Assembly: GCA_965223215.1 (NCBI GenBank)
Contig: CBDCVZ010000010.1
Coordinates: 372,001-436,000, forward strand
Length of the DNA stretch: 64,000 bases
Origin: JABDMH01 sp965223215
GTDB lineage: Bacteria > Bacteroidota > Bacteroidia > Chitinophagales > Saprospiraceae
Direction: 5' to 3'
The notes under the pieces were generated by a model. That model was not told the DNA's origin, made no database searches, and saw only the letters and a list, made by a program, of their open reading frames with translations. The stretch's first letter is position 1; each line of letters starts with the position of its first letter. Positions 10,140-19,256 of this stretch are shown here, in pieces. Both the position numbers and the translations under genes were made by a program.

Positions 10140-12125
10140 ATGAAGAGATTCCAGTACCAGAGCAGCTTTATCTTGTCTTGCCTTTTATTGGTGGCAGCAA
10201 TGGCTTGCAGGAAATCTGCCGACCAACGAGATTTAGTCATGGTTAAATTGTCTTACGGCCAAGACGATCTGCAGGTCGACTTAGGAGTGGGTTTATGGGC
10301 CTGGCCTCTTCCGATGGATTATGATGAAGATGGAGACTTTGATCTCGTGGTGTCCTGTCCAGATGTTCCTTCCAATGGCATCTATTACTTTGAAAATCTG
10401 TCCAACAGCAAGACGTTGAATCCGGTTTTTGGGCGGGGAGAACGCTTAGCCGAAGGGCAAAAGAACATTCAGATTTCGTACATCAATGGAGAACCGCGGG
10501 TGCTCAAGCAGGGTACCGAATATCTGAACTTTACCAATCTTCATCTGGGCCAACCCGATGAAATCTATCCGGCACGCAGGGTAGAACGGTTACACGAGAA
10601 GATTAGATTCAGTCAATGGAAGTATGTCGATTTTGAAGGGGATGGTGATTTGGATTTTCTTGTCGGGATCGATGATTGGGGTGACTATGGTTGGGATAAT
10701 GCGTTTGATAGAAAAGGACGCTGGACTAACGGACCACTGCACGGTTATGTCTACGTAATAGAAAACCGGGATGGAAAGTACTATGAGGGTGCAAAACTAA
10801 TGGCTGGTGGAAAACCGATCGATCTCTATGGTGCTCCATCACCGAATATGGAGGATTTTGATGGTGACGGCGACTTGGATCTGATCTGTGGAGAGTTTGT
10901 GGATCGCCTGACCTGGTTTGAAAATATTGGCACTCGAACAGCACCTGTTTTCGGAAAAGGAGAGATATTAAAGAATGAGAATGGTCCAGTCAAAATGGAT
11001 TTGCAAATGATCATCCCCGTAGCAACAGACTGGGACCAAGATGGCGATATGGATCTGGTGATTGGTGATGAGGATGGCCGAGTAGCCCTTCTTGAACACC
11101 GAGGGATGGTAAGGGATGGTATGCCTCAATTTGGTGAACCGAAGTATTTACAACAAAAAGCTGATGATGTAAAATTTGGTGCCCTCATTACACCCTATGC
11201 TGTTGATTGGGATGAAGATGGTGATGAAGATTTAATCTGTGGGAACACGGCCGGATACCTGGGGTTTATCGAAAACTTAGACGGTCAAGATCCACCCAAA
11301 TGGGCGTCACCCAAATACCTGATGGTGGGAGAGACAAGCCCCTTTCGGATTATGGCAGGTGACAGTGGATCGATCCAGGGTCCGGCCGAGAAAAAATGGG
11401 GGTACACGACCCTATCAGTGGCTGACTGGGATGGTGATGGCCGTCTGGATGTGATTTACAATTCGATTTGGGGCCGTATCGAGTGGTTGCAAAATATCGC
11501 TGGCCCAGATAATTTGCAATTTGCTGCACCGCAATCGGTGCAAGTGGATTGGTCGGGTGTCGAGCCGATACCCAGACCGATTTGGAATTGGTGGGAACCG
11601 AAGCAGGATGAACTGGTGACTCAGTGGCGAACAACGCCCCAGGCCATTGATTGGAATCAAGATGGTCTTATGGATTTGGTCTCTCTAGATCACGAGGGTT
11701 ATTTGGCTTACTACGAACGTTTCGAATCTAATGGTCAGCTGCTGCTAAAACCAGGGGCCCATATTTTCTATGGAGAGGGCGGCTCGGAATATGATCGAAA
11801 TAATCAAGTAGATGAGAAAAAAGATGGACCATTGCGTCTTAACAACGGTGAGGCTGGTAGAAGCGGCCGACGTAAATGGTGCTTTACAGATTGGGATTCG
11901 GACGGTGACCTAGATATCCTGGTCAATAGTAAAAATGCAGCACTTTTTGAACAAGTTGCGTCAAGAGACAACCGTGTACTATTCAAATTTCAAGGTGATA
12001 TTTCGCACGAAAAACTAGCGGGCCATACCACCAGCCCTACCGCAGTTGATTTTAATAAAGATGGGCTTCCTGATTTGGTGCTAGGAGCCGAAGATGGATT
12101 TTTATACTACTTCAAGAATCAATAA
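10140..12125 (+). CDS. FG-GAP/VCBS-repeat surface lipoprotein
   Basis: A 661-residue protein. I chose the ATG at 10140 rather than an in-frame start 99 bp upstream because it gives a clean lipoprotein leader (MKRFQYQSSF, hydrophobic core, LVAAMAC). The rest is a beta-propeller built from about nine FG-GAP/VCBS repeats, each with an EF-hand-like calcium loop, for example DYDEDGDFDLVV, DFDGDGDLDLICG, DWDQDGDMDLVIG, DWDSDGDLDILV and DFNKDGLPDLVLG. Such propellers are extracellular and Ca2+-stabilised and often bind carbohydrate or protein ligands. It has no obvious operon partner. No catalytic domain is visible. Confidence 0.85.
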   Translation: MKRFQYQSSFILSCLLLVAAMACRKSADQRDLVMVKLSYGQDDLQVDLGVGLWAWPLPMDYDEDGDFDLVVSCPDVPSNGIYYFENLSNSKTLNPVFGRGERLAEGQKNIQISYINGEPRVLKQGTEYLNFTNLHLGQPDEIYPARRVERLHEKIRFSQWKYVDFEGDGDLDFLVGIDDWGDYGWDNAFDRKGRWTNGPLHGYVYVIENRDGKYYEGAKLMAGGKPIDLYGAPSPNMEDFDGDGDLDLICGEFVDRLTWFENIGTRTAPVFGKGEILKNENGPVKMDLQMIIPVATDWDQDGDMDLVIGDEDGRVALLEHRGMVRDGMPQFGEPKYLQQKADDVKFGALITPYAVDWDEDGDEDLICGNTAGYLGFIENLDGQDPPKWASPKYLMVGETSPFRIMAGDSGSIQGPAEKKWGYTTLSVADWDGDGRLDVIYNSIWGRIEWLQNIAGPDNLQFAAPQSVQVDWSGVEPIPRPIWNWWEPKQDELVTQWRTTPQAIDWNQDGLMDLVSLDHEGYLAYYERFESNGQLLLKPGAHIFYGEGGSEYDRNNQVDEKKDGPLRLNNGEAGRSGRRKWCFTDWDSDGDLDILVNSKNAALFEQVASRDNRVLFKFQGDISHEKLAGHTTSPTAVDFNKDGLPDLVLGAEDGFLYYFKNQ

Positions 12126-12244
12126 ATCGATAAAAATGTCAGATCAATTTTTTGGAATTTACGTAATGATTCGGTTCTCGCCTCACTGTTTTCTCGTTGG
12201 ATAAAATCTTTTCCGCAGATAAACTCAACTAACTCCCATTCCAA

Positions 12245-12691
12245 ATGACCCTGATTTGTGCATACCTTTTGGCCAGTATTTTTGTCATGCTTTCAGTTTT
12301 TCATTTTTATTGGGCGATGGGAGGTGCCTTTGGGTTTGACGACGCATTGCCACAACATCATTCAGGTAAAGTCATCCGCTATCCCAGTAAATTAGTCACT
12401 TTTATAGTGGGATTACTTCTGTTGGGAGTTGCCCTATTCTTTTTGGTTGAAATGTCTTTAATTCACATAAATCTTCCCACTTGGATTTCGAAGTATCTGC
12501 CACCCCTGATTGCTTTTCTTTTTCTCATCCGAGCCATAGGTGATTTCAACTATGTGGGCTATTTCAAGAAGATCAGGGATACCAATTTTAGCAGGAAAGA
12601 TACGCGGCTCTACAGTCCCTTGTGCCTATTAATCAGCTTTTTGACCATCCTGTATCTCCTCGGAGAATGGCCGGTCAGGTCGACTTATTGA
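12245..12691 (+). CDS. DUF3995-type small integral membrane protein
   Basis: A 148-residue protein with four predicted membrane helices (starting LICAYLLASIFVMLSVFHFYW; then VTFIVGLLLLGVALFFLV; LIAFLFLIRAIGDF; and LCLLISFLTILYLL). The motif HFYWAMGG near the first helix and the RAIGDFNYVGYFK segment match the DUF3995 family, whose function is not known. It starts at an ATG at 12245. Confidence 0.75.
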   Translation: MTLICAYLLASIFVMLSVFHFYWAMGGAFGFDDALPQHHSGKVIRYPSKLVTFIVGLLLLGVALFFLVEMSLIHINLPTWISKYLPPLIAFLFLIRAIGDFNYVGYFKKIRDTNFSRKDTRLYSPLCLLISFLTILYLLGEWPVRSTY

Positions 12692-12789
12692 GGATCTCCC
12701 CTCGCGGTTTCTAGCAGCTGGTGCTCGAGAACCATTTAGCAATAATTCGTTTTCTTTGCGACCGCTTACGATGGTCTGAAAGTCTCACA

Positions 12790-13617
12790 ATGATACAAGC
12801 ATCCCTCAAGTATTTTTCTGCGCTGATTAGTATGCTACCATTTTTACCAAAAATCTGGTGGGATGGCAGGGAAGTAAAACAGATGATGCCCAAACTATTG
12901 CCGCCGACAGACGACGTTTTTCGCACTGGACCAGAGCCGGAAATCCGACTATTGGCGATCGGTGAAAGTACCATTGCCGGTGTTGGGGCGAGAGATCACG
13001 CACATGCTATGACGGGTCAGATCGCTAGCAAATTGGCATTGCATCTAAGTCATCCGGTGCAAATCGACATCCTTGCCCAAAGTGGATTAACCATTACTGA
13101 CATGCATCAAGAATTGGTTCCGAGACTCCCTCCAATGGAATATGATCTAATTCTGATGGGAGTGGGTGGCAATGATACTTTCAGATTGGTACCGCCTTGG
13201 ATCTTTGCTACCAAGTTGAAGCAATTCATCGATCTATTGCAGCAGAAATATCAAGGGTCGCCTATTGTGTTTATTCACACACCTCCCGTCGATGAATTTC
13301 AAGCCTTTACACCCCTATTAAAACATTTTCTGGGACGACAGATGCAGCTACTCGGAAAATTATTGAACAGTATTTCGCGGACTTATCAGCAGGTTTTTTT
13401 CTGTCAAGACCAGATCAGTATCTATGATTGGATGGATCGCCATCAATTTGATGGTACTGTAGAGGATTTTTTTAGTGATGGCGTGCATCCATCGGAATTG
13501 ACGTATCGATTTTGGGCTGAAGATGTATTTGCTTCCATCGTGCAGAACAATTGTATTGCCCCCGAAATTATTGAGCAACGACTGCAGACGAGCAAATCAT
13601 CTGATAGAGAGAATTAG
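12790..13617 (+). CDS. SGNH/GDSL-type hydrolase
   Basis: An esterase-like hydrolase of the SGNH superfamily. Block I is LLAIGESTIAGVG (nucleophile Ser in GES), the Gly of block II lies in AQSGLTITDM, block III is GVGGNDTF (oxyanion Asn) and block V is SDGVHPSE (catalytic Asp and His). The order and spacing are right for an active enzyme. An in-frame GTG at 12721 would add 23 residues; I prefer the ATG at 12790, which gives an N-terminus ending in a hydrophobic helix (YFSALISMLPFLPKIW) as in related proteins. The natural substrate is unknown. Confidence 0.82.
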   Translation: MIQASLKYFSALISMLPFLPKIWWDGREVKQMMPKLLPPTDDVFRTGPEPEIRLLAIGESTIAGVGARDHAHAMTGQIASKLALHLSHPVQIDILAQSGLTITDMHQELVPRLPPMEYDLILMGVGGNDTFRLVPPWIFATKLKQFIDLLQQKYQGSPIVFIHTPPVDEFQAFTPLLKHFLGRQMQLLGKLLNSISRTYQQVFFCQDQISIYDWMDRHQFDGTVEDFFSDGVHPSELTYRFWAEDVFASIVQNNCIAPEIIEQRLQTSKSSDREN

Positions 13618-13659
13618 CGTCTTTACCTTGAAATTACCGACCTTTGTTTTTTGGTTGAG

Positions 13660-14109
13660 ATGAAATCATTTATAGCATTTTCATTTGGGATTATTTTCCT
13701 ATCCTGCTCGGCGACATCCCAACAGGAGTCTTCCTTCGATTGGTTGATGGGAACTTGGGTGCGGCAGGGTCTAGCATCTGGTAAGGCAGGTTTTGAAAAT
13801 TGGTCTCGAGTCACTCCAGGTACATATGTGGGGCAAGGAATTTCTTTAGTGAATGGTGACACCACTTTTGTTGAGAACCTCGCCATCAAAAAAATCGACA
13901 ATGTCTGGTATTACATTGCTGATGTACCAGAAAATCCAGCTCCCGTTAAATTTGCAATCGATGAATATGATAATCATCACTTTATGGCTGCCAATGAAGC
14001 CCATGATTTTCCTAAGAAGATCACCTACCAATATATTGGGGGTTCATTAGAAGTCGAGGTGTCAGGAGGTGATAGGCGTATCGTTTTTGTATTTAAGAAA
14101 GGTCCATAA
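13660..14109 (+). CDS. DUF6265-like secreted lipoprotein
   Basis: A 149-residue protein. The ATG at 13660 gives a lipoprotein leader ending I-F-L-S-C-S; an upstream TTG would add only three residues. The mature part opens FDWLMGTWVRQG and continues with beta-rich sequence (WSRVTPGTYVGQG, ENLAIKKIDNVWYYIADVPEN, FPKKITYQYIGGSLEVEVSGG). This resembles the DUF6265 lipocalin-like family, whose function is unknown. It is 21 bp upstream of a cupin gene on the same strand. Confidence 0.65.
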   Translation: MKSFIAFSFGIIFLSCSATSQQESSFDWLMGTWVRQGLASGKAGFENWSRVTPGTYVGQGISLVNGDTTFVENLAIKKIDNVWYYIADVPENPAPVKFAIDEYDNHHFMAANEAHDFPKKITYQYIGGSLEVEVSGGDRRIVFVFKKGP

Positions 14110-14130
14110 ACCATTAAAAAGCAGCAGTAT

Positions 14131-14466
14131 ATGCACATTACACCTAGTGAAGCTTTAGCAAAACTTAAGGATTCTGATCATCCTTTTACCACACTTTTCC
14201 AGCACGGGTCTCTTGAAGTGGAAGTCTATCGACCCGTCAAGGTTGATCTCCAGACACCGCATACCCGAGACGAGATCTACGTCATCATCTCAGGCCAGGG
14301 GACCTTCTTTCATGAGGGTGAAACAAAGAAAATAGCCGCTGGAGACTTCCTTTTTGTCCCAGCCGGAGATGATCACCGATTCGAGAACTTTACGGATGAT
14401 TTTTCAACATGGGTGTTCTTCTATGGTCCAGAGGGGGGCGAGTTCGGGCAGAGCGTAGATGGTTAA
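14131..14466 (+). CDS. Small single-domain cupin protein
   Basis: A 111-residue cupin. Motif 1 is seen as HTRDEIYVIISGQGTFFHEGE (His and Glu ligands) and motif 2 as GDFLFVPAGDDHRFENF (His ligand), so a metal site is plausible. Single-domain cupins of this size act as sugar or small-molecule isomerases, dioxygenases or binding proteins, and sequence alone does not decide here. Probably co-transcribed with the preceding lipoprotein. Confidence 0.8.
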   Translation: MHITPSEALAKLKDSDHPFTTLFQHGSLEVEVYRPVKVDLQTPHTRDEIYVIISGQGTFFHEGETKKIAAGDFLFVPAGDDHRFENFTDDFSTWVFFYGPEGGEFGQSVDG

Positions 14467-14529
14467 GTGATGATGTTAGGCATCGACTAGCTAGGTGTGC
14501 TGGCCAGCTGAGAAAGTGAGCAACGGAGG

Positions 14530-15819
14530 CTAAGACTTCTGAATTTCCTCGATCGAAGGAGCGACCCATTTATCGAAGCCAACAGGTTTGTCTCTGGCTT
14601 TCCTGATGGCGCTAGTTGTGCGGCGCTTGTCTGAAATGAGTGCATAAGTCATAATAAGGCTCGTGCCAATTATGATGAAAAGCAGGATCCCTGGCTCGAA
14701 TTCTGCAATTTGGGCCGCTTCGGGAATCTGATAAAATAGCAGGATCGTGATAAGTCCTCTTGGTGCGATTAAGAGTTGGGGGAGTATATCTCTTTGGAGA
14801 AAGATGATGAGTACCACGTACCGAATCAGGTAAATGCTGGCGATAATCAGCAGACTCACCATCGCCACATTGAGGTCCCAGAGTGACGCCAATGAAATGG
14901 TGACACCAAAGATGACAAAGAAAAAGGTTCTCACCACAAATGATGTTTCCATGGTGATGACATGGAGACCGTCATAAATGTCACGTGCTTTTTCAAACTG
15001 TAGCCATTTGCGCAAGGGACCTTGAAAAAATAATTTCATATTAGCGATGAGCAACCCGAATACTAAAATGATGATCAGCGAGGAGAGGTGCATTTTCTTG
15101 CCCAACGCGTACAAAAGTAACAGCACTGCTATGAGCAAAAACAGTTTTGTGTGGCTCTTGATTCTTTGAAAGATAAGTACAATTACATAGCTGGCCAGCA
15201 GACTGAGCAAAATGGTCAAAACGACATTTCCTGAAAAACCAAGCAAGCCCGTGGAGTGATCTCCAGTACCATGATCGGTCGAACTAATTTGTCCACTAAG
15301 AAAATAGAATACAATAATGCCAAGGATATCAGAAAAAGTACCCTCATAAATGTGAAATTCTTTTTTGTGATCAATTAAGCCGGTGACACTGGGAATGATG
15401 ATTGCACTGGATAAGATGGAAAGTGGGGTAGCATAAAGCCATGCCGATTGGAGATTCATATTCGGAATAAAACGGTGCAGGATCATGGCTGCTACATAGG
15501 TGGATATCAAGAGCGAAATTAAGGCAATTGATAGGGCCTTGATGATGGGTATCAGTTTTTCTCTTTTGAGCTCAAGTTCTAAGGCAGCCTCAAGAACAAT
15601 CATAATAAGTCCAACAATACCCAAGATTTCAAGGATGGGGAAAAAATTGATCGTGTCACCACCCATGGCATCGAGGCCCAGCTTAAGCAAGATGCCCAGT
15701 CCAATTAATAGGAGCACGGATGGAATATTCGTCCTTGAGGATATCTCATTAAAAAAGAACGAGAATATCAAGATGGTTGAAGCGGCAATAATCAGATTGT
15801 AAGAGGTCAGTAATTCCAT
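14530..15819 (-). CDS. Cation:proton antiporter (CPA family, NhaP-like)
   Basis: A 429-residue inner-membrane protein with about 12-13 hydrophobic segments. It has the family landmarks of sodium/potassium-proton exchangers: a conserved early segment (IPSVLLLIGLGILLKLG), SSAIIIPSVTGLIDH, a conserved acidic GTFSDILGIIVFYFL motif with the Asp in the transport helix, and a late RGLITILLFYQIP. There is no C-terminal TrkA domain. It is the last gene of a three-gene operon, 18 bp after an MscS-like gene, which points to a role in ion balance or osmotic adaptation. Confidence 0.85.
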   Translation of the reverse strand: MELLTSYNLIIAASTILIFSFFFNEISSRTNIPSVLLLIGLGILLKLGLDAMGGDTINFFPILEILGIVGLIMIVLEAALELELKREKLIPIIKALSIALISLLISTYVAAMILHRFIPNMNLQSAWLYATPLSILSSAIIIPSVTGLIDHKKEFHIYEGTFSDILGIIVFYFLSGQISSTDHGTGDHSTGLLGFSGNVVLTILLSLLASYVIVLIFQRIKSHTKLFLLIAVLLLLYALGKKMHLSSLIIILVFGLLIANMKLFFQGPLRKWLQFEKARDIYDGLHVITMETSFVVRTFFFVIFGVTISLASLWDLNVAMVSLLIIASIYLIRYVVLIIFLQRDILPQLLIAPRGLITILLFYQIPEAAQIAEFEPGILLFIIIGTSLIMTYALISDKRRTTSAIRKARDKPVGFDKWVAPSIEEIQKS

Positions 15820-15837
15820 GTTTCTCGTTTGACGGAG

Positions 15838-16569
15838 TTAATATTGAACTTCACTTGCGTAGCCCCACTCATTGATTACTTGCATCAAATCGGGCAGGTG
15901 TTTTTCTTCCTTGAGTAGCACGGTGCACTTCAAATGGCGGTCGGGGTGCGTGTGCGATAGTATTTCTGGTTTGTGGTGCCGATCCAAAAAAGGGCTGGCG
16001 GCAAAAAGATGAAACAACCGTTTCTGATGATTGATTCTACCATCTGATTCTTCTTGCAAGGTGGTTAAGTGCAGGTGAAGCAGGCGGCTAATTTGATCAC
16101 CACTGATGATCGTGTACCCTTGCTTCATCAATTCACCATAGGCCATGAACGATACGCCACTTTGTGAATTAATTTGAAGACCAAATAATCCTAAGTGATC
16201 TATCATGCCCTGCAAACCACCCGTTTCAATATACTTGCCCACATTTAATTTTTGTTGGAAATGCATTAAGGTGCCGCTGAGAAAATTCCGTAAATGGCCA
16301 TATCCTAAAATGATGGCTAAACCAACAAGAATTCCGTGAAGCATCGGTTTGACCAAAATGAAGACGGCGATTAAATAAAAAAGAATCACCGGCAGAGAAA
16401 TGCGATATAATTGATCGACCGCCCTTTGCATACTGGGTTGGTATCTTCCCAGAAACCTTACTTTGCCCAGTACTCGATCGATGATGCCCAGTAGTGTATA
16501 GCAAAGTAGCAGGATAAATGCCATTACAAAGAATGCACGCCAAGAGTATTGGGCCGCTGGAAAACTCAT
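15838..16569 (-). CDS. MscS-like mechanosensitive channel domain protein
   Basis: A 243-residue membrane protein. Three hydrophobic segments lie at about 10-30, 55-75 and 78-95. They are followed by the MscS pore-helix/beta-domain junction GYGHLRNFLSGTLMHFQQKLNVGKYIETGG and a short soluble beta domain. It is smaller than E. coli MscS and its C-terminal region is unusual. Its ATG abuts the stop of the upstream P-loop gene and the antiporter gene follows after 18 bp, so all three are probably made together. Confidence 0.75.
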   Translation of the reverse strand: MSFPAAQYSWRAFFVMAFILLLCYTLLGIIDRVLGKVRFLGRYQPSMQRAVDQLYRISLPVILFYLIAVFILVKPMLHGILVGLAIILGYGHLRNFLSGTLMHFQQKLNVGKYIETGGLQGMIDHLGLFGLQINSQSGVSFMAYGELMKQGYTIISGDQISRLLHLHLTTLQEESDGRINHQKRLFHLFAASPFLDRHHKPEILSHTHPDRHLKCTVLLKEEKHLPDLMQVINEWGYASEVQY

Positions 16570-18972
16570 TTATGGTTGAATTTGTGGTACATTAAATTGT
16601 AGGTATTTGTCTTCAGCAAGATATCTTCCGATCGTATTGGCAAGGATTTCGTTGACCATGAGCTGGCCTTGCGGATCACGGATCAGTACACGAAGATTGA
16701 GCAGCCGCTGCAGGATAGATCGATAGCCTTCATTAAACTTCGGTCCAAAAAGTTTACGTAATCTATATTCGTTTATTCTCTTATATAACATTATGGTACT
16801 CAAAATAATAGCTGTATCCGCATCAATAAATTTTGGAAGTGAAACTTCGGTTGGATAGGTGAATGAAACACGTTCTTCATCTACAGAGTGGATTAATGCT
16901 GACCAACGATTTAAGGCTTCGCCAATGTTCCCCTTCGACCACCGGTAGACCCTGGCGGTGATTTTTGAAAACTCAGCGGGAGTGACCTCCTTTCCATTTT
17001 GATCGACAAGTATTCTGTGGGTGGCACCGTGTCGAATGGCGATGGCATGCTGCACTTCGGTCAGACTCATTTGATCCAAGTTGATCTCGGTGTGAAAGGC
17101 CTTCCGGATTTGATGGGTAAAGTCAAAGTGATTTAATAGCCAATTTGACATTGAGACCATTACTAAAACTTGGGCTGAAATCGGACTGTTTAAAAAATGC
17201 AACAAGGATTGAAGGTTTTGGGAGAGAAAAAATTCATTATCACTCCACAATTCGAAATCATCAAGCCACAAGAGAAATGGTTTTTCCGGAGGATGCTTTT
17301 CAATGAAATTTAACAAAGCTTCCATGTCAGTAGTGGGCGTAAAGGCACGTCCTTGCCAAGAAATCATTCGTTGCGGTTTCGGCCTCACGGTGGCTCGCGG
17401 AAAGTGACGGTGAACAATCATTTCACCCAGAAGCGACTTTCCAGCCAGCCGTTGACCACTCAAGATGATGGAACCTGCAAAGCCGTTTTTCCAATTAGAA
17501 ATGATTTCTGCAATATGATCGAGTTCTTTACTGCGACCCACACAAAAGGATTCCCCCACATAATCTCGTGTCTTGAATAAACTCAAATAATTTGAATCTG
17601 CGTTGTTGACCGCTCGAGATTGAATAAAACGCACAATCTTTTCCTGTTCGCTCAATAAATCTTCGCGGGCGAGAATATTCTGTATGTTCCTAATCTGCTT
17701 GAATTGACTGCCAAACCAAGATCGTGCATTATCTATCCATTTATTCTGTGGCATTGTAAATGGACGTAATCCACGCTGGAATGGGCTAGTGAGAAACAAA
17801 GTATTCTCGTCAAAGATCTTAGATAACCAGAATCTCTTGTCCAACCTTCGTCGTAGGGTTCTTTGGATGCCCTTTATTTCCTTTAACCGGTCTTCAGAAC
17901 TGGTAAGAAAGTTCTTGAAGGGCATGGTGAATTCGTGACTGGCATCTCTTCCTGCTTCGAGTTTGCTCTCAGAATTTGCCAGTACCAAAGCACGGTTTCG
18001 AATATTCACGGCAGAGATCTTGGTAGCCGTGCCCAAATTATTTTGCAAACCCCATAACTCATATAACAGTGGTAAGATCTCTGATTCCAACCAGACACGA
18101 ATGTTTCGACTAAGGTCTATCGTTTTGACGACCACTGACCCATTTCGGGCAATGTATGGGACGTTCAGTTCGCCCGACAATTGTGCTAGTAGTTCCTGGA
18201 GAGAATTAGTGAAGGTTATCTTTTGATCTTTAAGCGGAAGAGTCTCCACAATATCTCCCAGATGTGATGCTATTTTTTTCGGCAAGACTTCCCCCATGCC
18301 TTCAATAAAATCGATGGTTTCTTGTGCCGTGATCTGATACTCCCCAACCAGGGATCGAGAGCTGTCGGCGGTTTCCAAGATCAGGTCACGAATATTCTCC
18401 AGGGCACGATGTTTCGCTACGATCCCCTTCCTTAAATCCTGTAAGTAGATGCCTTGTTCTGACAATTTCTCAAATTGTTCCTGATAGACAGCCCAAGGAC
18501 TGCGCTGCAGCTGCCACCTTCGCATCTGCCGGTTGGATCCATCACTATTAGCCAATGTGGCACTGCGACGTTGAATCAGTCCTTTCACCTCCATGAATGC
18601 ACTTTGAATTTTGGCTAAGCTAGCTTCAGATAAAGCAGTCAAATCAATCTCGGTAGCCTGTCCGTCAAGTAGATGCACCTCTGCCTTAAAATGCTGCAGT
18701 GCCGAATCTCTCAGCAACATCAAGGCATCCTTGACCACCGGAAGCCATTCAAAAATGGCAACATATCCTGTGTAGTCTATCTTTCCGTTTCCTGGCCCTT
18801 CGGAAATCATCTGCTGACCCAACGCACCAATTTCTATGACAGCAGGTACCAGGTTGGTGATGCCCGTGGCACAGATTCCAGAAGCCTTCATGGGATCGTC
18901 AGACCATGATTGGCTAAGAAGCTGATCGACAGATCCCTCAAAGTGATGAATTAGATCAAGTAGCTGATTCAT
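16570..18972 (-). CDS. Large P-loop NTPase of unknown function
   Basis: An 800-residue, mostly soluble protein that I do not recognise. The first 400 residues look helical. At about residue 500 there is a Walker A motif (SIILSGQRLAGKSLLGEMIV) and some 60 residues later a Walker B (PFLLWLDDFELW). The order is that of an AAA+/STAND-like ATPase. A winged-helix-like C-terminal part follows (FGPKFNEGYRSILQRLLNLRV..). It is the first gene of an operon with an MscS-like channel and a cation/proton antiporter. A regulator or gating ATPase for ion flux is one possibility, but that rests only on neighbourhood. Confidence 0.6.
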   Translation of the reverse strand: MNQLLDLIHHFEGSVDQLLSQSWSDDPMKASGICATGITNLVPAVIEIGALGQQMISEGPGNGKIDYTGYVAIFEWLPVVKDALMLLRDSALQHFKAEVHLLDGQATEIDLTALSEASLAKIQSAFMEVKGLIQRRSATLANSDGSNRQMRRWQLQRSPWAVYQEQFEKLSEQGIYLQDLRKGIVAKHRALENIRDLILETADSSRSLVGEYQITAQETIDFIEGMGEVLPKKIASHLGDIVETLPLKDQKITFTNSLQELLAQLSGELNVPYIARNGSVVVKTIDLSRNIRVWLESEILPLLYELWGLQNNLGTATKISAVNIRNRALVLANSESKLEAGRDASHEFTMPFKNFLTSSEDRLKEIKGIQRTLRRRLDKRFWLSKIFDENTLFLTSPFQRGLRPFTMPQNKWIDNARSWFGSQFKQIRNIQNILAREDLLSEQEKIVRFIQSRAVNNADSNYLSLFKTRDYVGESFCVGRSKELDHIAEIISNWKNGFAGSIILSGQRLAGKSLLGEMIVHRHFPRATVRPKPQRMISWQGRAFTPTTDMEALLNFIEKHPPEKPFLLWLDDFELWSDNEFFLSQNLQSLLHFLNSPISAQVLVMVSMSNWLLNHFDFTHQIRKAFHTEINLDQMSLTEVQHAIAIRHGATHRILVDQNGKEVTPAEFSKITARVYRWSKGNIGEALNRWSALIHSVDEERVSFTYPTEVSLPKFIDADTAIILSTIMLYKRINEYRLRKLFGPKFNEGYRSILQRLLNLRVLIRDPQGQLMVNEILANTIGRYLAEDKYLQFNVPQIQP

Positions 18973-18981
18973 GATAGCTGA

Positions 18982-19206
18982 TTACGCATCTAATTTAATC
19001 ATAAAGTGTTGAGCACTCGTGAAAATCTTTGCTGCCAATATCTTCTCCTGGTATTCCGGGTGATCTCGGTTAAAAAAATGCCATCTCACCTTCCGGCAAC
19101 CGGCACCAAATATCAGGTCGATGAAAGGAATACTTTCATCTACATGTTGAAAAATAAAAGATGTGCGGCTTGAGAAAAGTGACTGGTATCGGGTTGACTC
19201 AGCCTC
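18982..19206 (-). other. Open frame of 74 codons without start codon, possible gene remnant
   Basis: Between the P-loop gene and the GMC operon (284 bp) one minus-strand frame is open from a TAA at 19207-19209 to a TAA at 18982-18984. It encodes protein-like sequence (for example IPFIDLIFGAGCRKVRWHFF, then NRDHPEYQEKILAAKIFT) but has no ATG, GTG or TTG. It may be the 3' end of a deleted gene or chance. I see no other feature in this gap. Confidence 0.25.
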
Positions 19207-19256
19207 TTAAAACTCCTTCCCATAGCAGAGTGCCGCATAATGATGCGGTCTGATGA

